Source: Spisula solida (taxonomy: Eukaryota > Mollusca > Bivalvia > Venerida > Mactridae). From it: 64,000 bases of DNA. The notes beneath the pieces were generated by a model, which had not been told where the DNA came from, did not search any database, and saw only the letters and a program-made list of their open reading frames with translations. The stretch is from positions 14,435,455 to 14,499,454 of the forward strand of contig OX365948.1 in assembly GCA_947247005.1 (NCBI GenBank), in the 5' to 3' direction. Of the stretch, positions 55,366-64,000 are shown in pieces. Made by a program: the position numbers and the translations under genes. Within the stretch, counting starts at the first letter, position 1; every line of letters begins with the position of its first letter.

Positions 55366-57369
55366 ACCGCTACAGAAACATACATTACATAACATTTTGT
55401 TAAATGTTTATTTTGACCCATGATGAAAATCGCTTATTTTTTCTGTCTTCTTATTTGCCCTTACATTTTCAATTATCGACTTCCGGTTACGAGTTTTCAA
55501 CAGATGCCATAGACCTAGGAAATGTATAATCTTAACCACCGGACACAATGCAGCGTATGCTAGATCGGCAAAAAATTACTGACTGTGGAGGTCATTTTTA
55601 CAAGTGAAGCTAAATTTGAAGGCAGACACAGGAGGTCGTCAGGAAGTACATCAAGCAGAAACTTTAGAGCATTTAGAGGGTTACGTGTTTTCCTTATAGA
55701 TGAGTGGAACAACATTCTACTATCCCATAGTTTCCCGCCAATGAGACTAGGTACCAGTTAAAATGAGACACAGACGCCTGATTTGCATAGCAGGTTGCAG
55801 CGTGTAAATTGTCGATCAGTACTTTTCGTGGTTTGGTTTTGTGATCATCTAAACCTTGATTACAATAACATTTGCACATATTTGACTCCATATATTGATT
55901 TCGTCACGTGCAAAATTTCAATAAAATTTAAGCACATAAACTAGCCTAAATATTTCAAAAACCCACTGTTGCATTTTTAAATCGGTTAAGTGTTCATCGG
56001 TCAAACTGTCTCCCAATGACAAATAGGAGCTTCGTGGACAGGTTCTAGAAAAAAAAATCGGAAACCACTGGAGAAACTATGTGTTATTCCTAATCGCCCA
56101 TGAAAAATTCCTCAGCGGGACCTAGGTTTAAGACTTCTTTGGTGTTTATATATACACCTTTCCCAATCTGCCACATGTGTGGGACGATGATGAACTGTGT
56201 GTAGCAATGTGTCCACTCATTGCAACATTATCCCCGACACATCTGTATACGATGTAATATTTATATTTATTGCACAAGTGTACCAAATTTCATCCATTCC
56301 AAGCTGGCCTAAAATAAACTTTTAAGAGCAAATGTCCACGTAATTCTGGATCACCCCTCGCACATGTAAACAAGTTAGCAGTGATAAACAAAACAAACAA
56401 GTACTTAAGCAGATAGATATCTTTGTATTTGAACTTTGGTTGGTTTTAACATATGAACATCAAATACGAGTCGCTGTTCCCACCAATGCTCTTTCTAGTG
56501 GTTGGCCATAACTTGTAGTCTTTTCTATGGGCTTGTTCCGATAGACCACATAATGAACATCGGAGGACAACAATACAGCTTTTAGACAAAGTTTCTTCGC
56601 GTTTTCGCCCCGTTATTCTTGACCTGGCTTGAATCGAAAGAAGGGACCCTGAAAATAAAGCAAAACGATCATAAATCAACAGGTCATTTGAAAACTATGC
56701 TGTAAAAGAGCTAAATGACAAAGCTGCTGTCCGTAAAAAAGGTTTACAAGGACATGAACAAGTTTTGCTGAAGGAAACAATATTGGATGGGTTTAATTAG
56801 AAACTATGACCTGGCTAGTAAAATATATGCAATAAGTAGCAATGCATTAACTAATGTATTAAGTATATATGTTACCAATTAATATCGAGTGAGGGAGAGG
56901 AGAAATATATTCATTATACGCATTATTTCTGAAATAGCTCACACACACACAGCATTTTGTTGTTTTTAAAAAATGTCTCGAATATAAGCATACATTGACA
57001 AAACAAGTGTCTCTCTAGTCGTATAAACATAAAATACAACGCCTCGCACGATAGTTTGTCTACAGAATCAATAGAAAATGTGAAGAACTGCACATTTTGG
57101 CATTTTTATATGTTTTCCTCACCAACACAGCATTACGCTTTCAGTTTTGGAAATGCGCGGTTGCACTTACTGAGAAAATAAAGGGATTTTGGTACATATT
57201 TGAAACTGCACAATGTGTATCTCGCCAAGGAGACGGCTCTCGTCTTTGTTTCATGAAAATTCATCCAGTAATAAGAAAATAAAAAGGAAAAATGTTAACT
57301 GAGTCGAGCGATTTTCACCCGTTTTGAGCCCACCCACACAGCATTTTGTCACGTGGTATGTCCACAGTG

Positions 57370-58020
57370 AAGTATACGCGTCACATTTTAGCTCTTTGAT
57401 TGTTGAAATATTGTTGAAGTATTCGAAAAATAGCATGTGGAATATACACAACAATATATAAAATCATAGACATGTCTACTGTTTATAACTATCACAATCA
57501 TGGCAGTGATATTCCTAATCAGTCTGAAGGGTGTTCGGATTAGGGGGTTTCTACTGTATATATGATAAATATCACATACTGACTTTGTGGTTTCTAACAC
57601 TTTTTATTACATGTATCACATACATTTTATATTATAAACAAAATTCTGTGCATACCAGTGCAATGAAGTAACAAGGCATGTATGTTGTTTTACATATAAC
57701 AGATAATCATACATGCCAGATCTCCTGCATCATGCGTGAGTTTCACACATTTGAGACCCTACTCACGCATTGATCAAATCTCACACATTCCTTGAACTTA
57801 CTGAGACCTGACATTTTTTGTGTACATTTTGAAAACCATCACGTCAAATAGAAGTTTAAAATGCAGGTTATTGTCATAAAAGTTAAATAAGTAAAAACTG
57901 CATGTAAGCTTCATGCATAAGGGTCTGCGAAATATGGCAAGTATGGATAAGTAATACATGTCATCCAAAACGGAGTGTTTTCCTCCCAAAGTATAATGCA
58001 CATAGTTATAGATAGGGGAG
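57370..58020. other. Intergenic; end of a pogo-like element, otherwise nothing seen
   Basis: At about 57535-57560, 'ttcggattagggggtttcta' followed by ctgta resembles a pogo/Tigger right terminus. No left partner was found. The remainder is AT-rich. Confidence 0.4.
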
Positions 58021-58107
58021 AAATAATTTCAAACAAGAGCCAAAATATCACAAAATACGCCCGTCTCGGGCATGGTCAATGAAAAAAAACAACCAATCCA
58101 AAAAGAA

Positions 58108-58550
58108 TTTAATTAAAGGACCATAACCCAAGAAGGCCTAGGCTCATTTGGCCTATAATTGATCTTGGCCTAGATATTATGCCCATAAGCATTGTCACAA
58201 AGTTTGAAGACGATCGGATGAAAACTGAGCGTTAGACTACAGACAACTGGGTTTTTCTATGATTTGACCTATAATTTAAACAAAATCTTTTGGAAAAATA
58301 TTTTTCTCCTAAACACTTAAAAAAATAAAAGATTATGGTCGCTGTGGGGTTTGAACCCACGACCCTCAGGAATATGACAATTGACAACGGACTGCTTTTT
58401 TGGTAATTAAAGGCCCATAACCCAATAAGGCCTAGGCCGATTTGGCCTATAATCGAACTTGGCCTAGATATTATGCCCATAAGCATTGTCACAAAGTTTG
58501 AAGACGATCGGATGAAAACTCTGAGCGTTAGAGTACAGACAAACTGCTGG
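58108..58550. repeat. Direct repeat of about 140 bp flanking a tRNA-like piece
   Basis: 'cctagatattatgcccataa' to 'cgatcggatgaaaact' occurs at about 58162-58226 and again at about 58461-58520, each preceded by 'ggcctaggc..atttggccta'. Between them, on the minus strand, gggtcgtgggttcaaacccc acagcgacc (about 58339-58370) is a perfect T-arm and 3' acceptor half of a tRNA-like sequence, without a matching 5' half. Confidence 0.75.
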
Positions 58551-59624
58551 ACACAGCCGCCCGCCAAGGGTGTTCCCATAATACGTTCCGTTTTTCAAAC
58601 GGGCATATAAAAAGTGAATAGTTTTGATACTAAACACTCGTTAATGTCATTAACTTTTCTATAAATGAAATATTGAATTTGCAACAGTATTAAACTTCAA
58701 TAATATTCGTAACATATCATATAAACATAACATTTTCATAACAAATCATAAACACATTACATGTGTATGTACTTGTACTTTTCAATAATTTACAGGAGGC
58801 AAATATTTTATGTGTTCCAGGAATTTACATGGCATAAGTTTAAACATAACCCTGAAGTACAGTAAAGTAACTTCTACTCTGAGGGTTAAACGAAGCTAGA
58901 TGTAAGGATACAAGTTATGTTATATTATTTCTTTAAAATGATGAAATTGTGTAGTTGTTGCAATGTGACAATACATAGAGGAAAAAAGTCAAAAATGTAC
59001 AATGAACATTTAATTAATACAATTATGTACAAATAATAACAGTTCTGATCAAAAGAAACTAGTCTCTCAGCAAAAAGGCAACATTTAAAACATTGAAAGG
59101 CCACTAAATCTGTCATAGTATTGATGGGTCTAACATAAGTTAATCATAATTAGCTAATTATCTGAACATTTATACAGAAGTGATCATTTCACAAAGATTT
59201 ATCATATTGTATTTTCCTGAGGCTGACTTTATAAATACATGTCAAGGTACATATCTATAAGAAAATGAAACAAAATTCTAAAGGTACCAATTATAAATGT
59301 AACAGGTGCAAAAATATAGCAGGAATCATTCAATAAACTATTGCATACAAACTATATTCACTGTATACCTTGAGCGAGGTATTGAGTTACAATAGGTACA
59401 TACTACTCCTGAATATTCTGTGCATATTTCAAGTGTTGTTGGTTGATCATGGGTACACTATTTTGAAATTAAAGTCAACCATCTAACTATATGTGCAGCT
59501 ATTTGATGCGTGAAATAACAAAGACCCAATTATACTGCTGAGGATTAACAATGTCTATATAGTAATACTGTGTCACAGAACATGCAAACATTTACCAATG
59601 CAAATATTTTGAGTTAGGTAAATA

Positions 59625-60254
59625 CAGTCAACTCTCGTTAGCTCGAATTTCACAGGACCGTGGAAATCACTTCGACATAATGAAAATTCGAGATATAATT
59701 TTCGGCATCAAAGTTGCAAGTTAATTAATTTCTGTCATTTTGCGGGTCACCACTATATTTTATGTAATAAGAACTACATATTCGTGAGAAATGCTTAATT
59801 TGATATATATGTACATGTAATACTCTTTAATCATTTTTTTACAATTGTTCGAGATGACATGTTAATTGACGTTTGGAAGCCACTCAAAACGACATGACAA
59901 ACAGTCATGTTTGTGCAAATAAATAATGGTTTTCAACAATGGTAGGTGCAAAAATTACAGGTAAATCTAAGATTTGATACTGACGAGGCGTGAAAAACAT
60001 TTGATGCAAGTCTGATACAATCAGAATTCGACCCGACTTCGAGTTGAACAATACAATAAACATGCAAATAAGTTAATTGGGACCAAATGAATAAATCGAG
60101 ATAACAAAAAATTCCCGCCGAATTCGAGTCTAAACTTCGAGATAGGTCTCGGGATTTCATATAGACAAAGAAGGAGAAAAATTAAGACTAGACAAAAACA
60201 TCGACATAACGGGAAAGTCGATATAAGCGACTTCGAGATAACGGAAGTTGACTG
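59625..60254. mobile_element. Pogo-like MITE, 630 bp, downstream of RNF170
   Basis: Ends CAGTCAACTCTCGTTAGCTC and, inverted, CAGTCAACTTCCGTTATCTC, both flanked by TA. Internal sequence repeats 'ttcgag' motifs in both directions. No transposase. Confidence 0.75.
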
Positions 60255-60596
60255 TACAAAGCATTGCAACATTAGAATGGCACTCGAGGATTATATAGAG
60301 AAAATATTGTTAAGACAGTTACACCCAAGAAACATGGTATATACACAAAGTATTAGGTGCTCTGAATATACATCCACCATTCAAAGCAGTATCAAGGTGA
60401 GTAACAGATAAACATGTAAACTATAGGTTATCACAGACTTATACATGCTACAACTATACATGCTCAGATCATACGAAGGTTATCAATAAAACCAAACATA
60501 ATTAAAACATTTAACAAAACTTCTCACTTCTACTTATGAATACTAGCACTTTTAATGTAAAACATACACAATACATTTCCATGAATATATCCAATG

Positions 60597-60872
60597 TCAC
60601 TGGTTCTGAGTAGCTCTTTGTTGAACAACATTTCTGTATATTAAACTAACATATATTGCTAACAAAAACAAGATAAATAAATCGTCCAAAAATCCGAAAA
60701 TTCCGAAAACTGCTTCCGGTATGATGTCCAATGGAGACACAAAATACAGCAAGGCAGCTATGAAGAGAACGACAATACGCACTCTGAACATTAATACCAG
60801 TCCACCAACTGAGAAGAATTCACTGATGGCATGTCGAAGTAATGTTGGTAAATCTCTGATGTAATCCATTAA
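60597..60872 (-). CDS. RNF170: RNF170 terminal coding exon (DUF1232)
   Basis: 91 codons plus TGA (60599-60597). Acceptor gtttcag reads from the plus-strand ctgaaac at 60873-60879. SPLDIIPEA and GFLDD are diagnostic for DUF1232. Confidence 0.95.
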   Translation of the reverse strand, partial: LMDYIRDLPTLLRHAISEFFSVGGLVLMFRVRIVVLFIAALLYFVSPLDIIPEAVFGIFGFLDDLFILFLLAIYVSLIYRNVVQQRATQNQ

Positions 60873-61699
60873 CTGAAACATTAAGCAATACATGTTTCAA
60901 CACACCTGATAAAGCAGGAGTCCTACAAAAAAGAACAAACTTTCCTGCAGACAAGGAATGTTTGTAAAACATGTATGCTACTCATGGCAGCTCCATAATC
61001 AGAAATGACAACCTTGACCTTAAATCAATAGGGTCAACTACTGATGGTGAACCACATCCCAATAAAGTTTGAAGATCCTAGGCCCAATGATCAAAAACCA
61101 TTTGTTTAAAGGTGATCTATGAAAACTGGTCATCTGGCTGTGTTGGTCTTTATTTGTGACATTGAATTAATGGAAATGACCTGAAAATTGTGGGCTTTGT
61201 TTTGTTGTGGTCATATGATTAAGGTGCTACTTACATGTACATGGATTTTACTTTATGGTACCTGACAGCCAGAATCTATTTGAATGCTTTCTAGAAAAGG
61301 AAAATTTCTTACACAAAATCTTAAATTGCCTACACTGTCGACAGAAATAAATGTATACTTATATAAGCTTTTTGTTCAGTATGAGCATTAATTAAGACTT
61401 ATAACATTGACCTTGATAACACATGTCCAGTCAAACACCTTTACCAAAGTCCCAATATTTACTGGTAACACATATAGATGTATGAATCATCGACAACCTG
61501 TAGGTGTTATGACATGAAACTACCAGTGCTTGCTGAATCTGAGACAATGAACATCCACTGAGTCACTGATTATACTCACGGCTCTTGGTTCTCCAGAAAA
61601 TCTTCTATTGTATAGATAAATGGAGTTCACAATATTTGTTTTTTCCTCTGATGAGTTTAAATGTTCCTGTTGCGTAAAATTCACGAGCAGCAAATTAAC
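60597..61699 (-). CDS. RNF170: RNF170 E3 ubiquitin ligase, C-terminal two coding exons
   Basis: RNF170 is an ER-membrane RING E3 that targets the IP3 receptor for degradation in mammals. Exon 61699-61580 encodes VNLLLVNFTQQEHLNSSEEK to YLYNRRFSGEPRA; human has TVTLLLTVF and DYNRRFSGQPRS directly after the RING. The last exon 60872-60597 gives LMDYIRDLPTLLRHAISEFF, SVGGLVLMFRVRIVVLFIAA, YFVSPLDIIPEAVFGIFGFL and DDLFILFLLAIYVSLIYR, i.e. the DUF1232 membrane domain, ending RATQNQ. The RING exons are upstream (beyond 61700) and I could not find them before the window edge. Convergent with SLC44. Confidence 0.95.
61580..61699 (-). CDS. RNF170: RNF170 penultimate coding exon
   Basis: 40 codons, phase 0 at both ends, acceptor catttcag and donor gtgagt (minus strand). 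YNRRFSGEPRA is the conserved link between RING and membrane domain. Confidence 0.93.
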
Positions 61700-61741
61700 C
61701 TGAAATGATATATAAAATAAGATGAATGTTTAAACTGATAT

Positions 61742-61910
61742 TAATGTTGATTTTCCTCCACTTATGGAGAAGTTGCTTGTTTCTTGTGGAAGGGTAAGTT
61801 AGTGCTAGTTAGGATACAGCCTAGGAAAACTAACAAGTGAATCAGTCACTGTATATAACTGAAAAACGGTTGACAAATGGCGTTAAACCCTAATAAACAA
61901 AGGATTTAGT
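61742..61910 (+). mobile_element. Mollusc SINE body, plus strand
   Basis: ctccacttatggagaagttg, agttagtgctag, aaaactaacaag and ggcgttaaaccctaataaac, matching the bodies at 26080 and 42640. The head is missing. Confidence 0.65.
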
Positions 61911-62391
61911 TATATAATTTGTCACACAGTTACACAGTATACAGACTCTACCAGTGTATGATAATAGAGGCAAAATTAAATGAATAAATATCTACTCAGT
62001 TGATAGGTTTGAGAAATAAATTATGAATTTCTGCAATATCTTAATATGTGTACAAGTACATTAAGTGGACATGGATATTCAAGGCATATTAATGTACATT
62101 TGAACCAAGTTCTAACAATTTATACTAATCCCCTTTAATAAGCTTTTTCTTGGTTTACTAGCCAGTACTAGAGCCAAATTATTGTGTCCAGTGGCACAGG
62201 TGCATGGCACCCAATAGACTGACCAAGATCATATAATATTTCATAATAGTATTAACATATAGTGGGGTGACAATCAGCTCAAAAGTGGCTTATTTAAGGA
62301 GTAGGTGACAACTCAAGTAGAACAAGCAATGTTATATACCAAAATGTTCGCCTATGTCTGTACTATATGGAACTGCCGGCATAAATTGTCA

Positions 62392-63290
62392 ATGCGTGGT
62401 GCGGACGCGGAAATCCAAGATGGCGTCCAAGATGGCGGCCATAATTTACACATACACTTAAAATTCTATGTTCTCATGCAATTTTTTTATTTATGTATGT
62501 AGTCACACATATTTGCTTTGATATTATTCATTTGATAATGTACGTCAAATGGAGATACAAGACTGACCACTGTGAGGTCAAGGTCGTGGTCATTTCAAGG
62601 TCAAATTACGAAAAAAAGCTGAAAAAATGATGTTTCCTCACTTGTTTTCTTGTTTTAGCAGATGTTTTATATTTAAGTTGGTATTAAAAGTGATAAAAGT
62701 GTTGGTAAGCACATATTCTCTTATTATTAGTTCAATTTTCAGTTCAAAATATTGAAACTTTGTCCAAACTGACATTATTATGCATGTACATGTTGGCCGA
62801 GATGGCATTCTTAGATTGCTGATTCCCTATTTAAAATTTTAGTATTCAACTATTGACAGTATTATTTCTAATGGTATGATTAAATGTTTGTCTAAACATT
62901 ATTAACTTTGTATTGTACTCCAAATGGACTTGAAAAATGACCACTCAAGGTCAAGGTCAATGTCATTTCAAGGTCAAACTACCAAAAATACCTGAAATTT
63001 TGATATTCTGTCGTAAATTGTTATTATAAACGAATGCTGAACATTGTATTTTGTTTTAGATGTGATAGCAGGTATTCTAAGTGTAAATTATTTCATTAGA
63101 AGTGATATAGTTTTACTGCAAGTAGAAAATCTATTTAAATTTTGTGATGGAACATAAGCGATTCTACGTAATGTACAATATTGCAGCCGTGAATGGTTTT
63201 TCCTTGATTATTGAATCTCTATATTTGACAGTATTATTATTAATGGTTTGACAACATTGTTACATATTAGACAGTTATTATATATAATAA
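62392..63290. repeat. Two diverged units of about 370 bp with AGGTCA clusters
   Basis: 'gaccactgtgaggtcaaggt' (about 62566) and 'gaccactcaaggtcaaggtc' (about 62940) start colinear blocks that both continue with a 'tcatttcaaggtcaaa' motif. A duplicated YY1-like motif ccaagatggcg (62416-62438) precedes the first. Confidence 0.55.
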
Positions 63291-63340
63291 TGCACCTATC
63301 AATATTTTGCCCCAGGGTGGGGGGGTGGCGGGCATACAGT
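63291..63340 (+). mobile_element. Left end of the 1601-type MITE
   Basis: TGCACCTATCAATATTTTGC after TAA, followed by a G-rich run, as at 1601. The right end is not found; a minisatellite begins about 250 bp later. Confidence 0.6.
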
Positions 63341-63559
63341 GGACTTTAGACAGAAAACAATTCCCAACGAACGGGATTTTGACAGGCCCTTTGATTCCCG
63401 ATCCCAGGAAATAGACTTAGGCTGGATTTTAGATTCTGGGATTGGGGAATTTAGACACAGCAAAAAGCAGACTTGCATTGCTGCAACCATTTAAAGATGG
63501 CAGGCCATTTAATATACCAAGCATCTCCTACTGTGGGAATTGCAACAAAACGTTTGGAC

Positions 63560-64000
63560 ATGGTGAGTCACCTCTTGGGCCTAAGATGGCTGAATTATGT
63601 GATGGTTAGGTATCCCTTATGGCCGGATATGGCTGAATTTGTATTGGTTTACTACATAGGGTCTGGTATGGCTGAATTCAGTGGTTGCCTTTGTACCCCT
63701 TAAACTTTTAAATGACCATAATTGGTGGTGGTCATTACTCGAATAGGGCCAAGGATTGCTGCACTCGGTGTGGGGGGAGTACTCCGTATGGTATGGTATT
63801 GCTTTAATAAGTTAGGTGGGTACACAATAGGGCTTGGGATGGCTGAAATCTGTAAGGGTGGGAACTCAATAGGGTCTGGTATGGCTCAATCTGTGATGGT
63901 TAGCACACAATGGGGCTTGCAATGACTGAAATCTGTGATGGTGGGTACCCAATAGGGCTTGGGATGGCTGAAATCTGTGAGGGTGGGAACTCAATAGGGC
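63560..64000 (+). repeat. 41-42-bp minisatellite running off the window
   Basis: Unit like aatagggcttgggatggctg + aaatctgtgagggtgggaac + tc. Phases at 63841, 63883, 63924 and 63965 show a 41-42-bp period, and earlier copies are more diverged. G-rich on the plus strand. Confidence 0.85.

Larger units (their letters stand above)
52974..57369. repeat. 4.4-kb imperfect palindrome (large inverted repeat)
   Basis: Left arm from cactgtggacatac (52974) and right arm ending gtatgtccacagtg (57369). Matching blocks run inwards: cgggtgaaaatcgctcgact / agtcgagcgattttcacccg, the gagagccgtctccttggcga block, a shared 61-aa reading frame (53533-53348 minus and 57097-57282 plus), and mirrored ends gcgaggggtgatcc (54301) / ggatcacccctcgc (56361). 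Arms are about 1.6 kb and close to 90% identical by eye. The left arm has two extra insertions (53056-53340 and about 54649-55116). The centre 55147-55967 is unpaired. Confidence 0.85.

Noticed and set aside
61700..64000. Search for the RNF170 RING exon (C-x2-C ... C-x-H pattern) on the minus strand
   Set aside because: No reading frame with the RING cysteines was found, so the exon is assumed to lie beyond the window.

Overview
The window is AT-rich animal genomic DNA with large introns, and it is almost certainly from a bivalve mollusc. The evidence is a C1q-domain gene, tRNA-derived SINEs with the mollusc-type body ending near GGCGTTAAAC, several repeat families typical of bivalve genomes (starting AGCTCACC or ATGCCCC, with many AGGTCA half-sites), decayed LINEs, and many minisatellites. 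I cannot assign a genus.

Layout. 1-1026 (+): the last two exons of a C1q-domain gene whose 5' part lies outside the window. 1027-4038: intergenic, with a PIF/Harbinger-like MITE and two nested dead LINEs. 4039-21364 (+): a complete MUTYH (adenine DNA glycosylase) gene, 15 coding exons, 476 aa. 21365-26823: intergenic, with a SINE piece, a self-nested bivalve repeat, a 46-bp minisatellite and the promoter of the next gene. 26824-51366 (+): a complete SLC44 choline-transporter-like gene closest to SLC44A1/CTL1, 19 coding exons, 644 aa. Its introns hold an antisense chromodomain pseudogene, a decayed 4.6-kb element bounded by inverted repeats, a 43-bp minisatellite, an antisense LINE and a mariner-like MITE. 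51367-60596: intergenic, dominated by a 4.4-kb imperfect palindrome (52974-57369) and a pogo-like MITE. 60597-61699 (-): the last two coding exons of RNF170, convergent with SLC44. 61700-64000: RNF170 intron or upstream DNA, ending inside a roughly 42-bp minisatellite.

Both complete genes were rebuilt by joining exons at GT/AG sites. Every junction keeps phase, and the totals (1431 and 1935 nt) are divisible by three. The genes are unrelated in function: base-excision repair, choline transport, ER ubiquitin ligase, secreted lectin-like protein.

The most unusual feature is in MUTYH. A 41-bp segment straddling the intron 2/exon 3 boundary is tandemly repeated 14 times, so the gene carries 14 consecutive near-identical 3' splice sites, each followed by codons for the start of the catalytic [10 protein letters not shown] helix. 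A similar event is seen at a 5' splice site in SLC44 exon 15 (four 20-bp copies).
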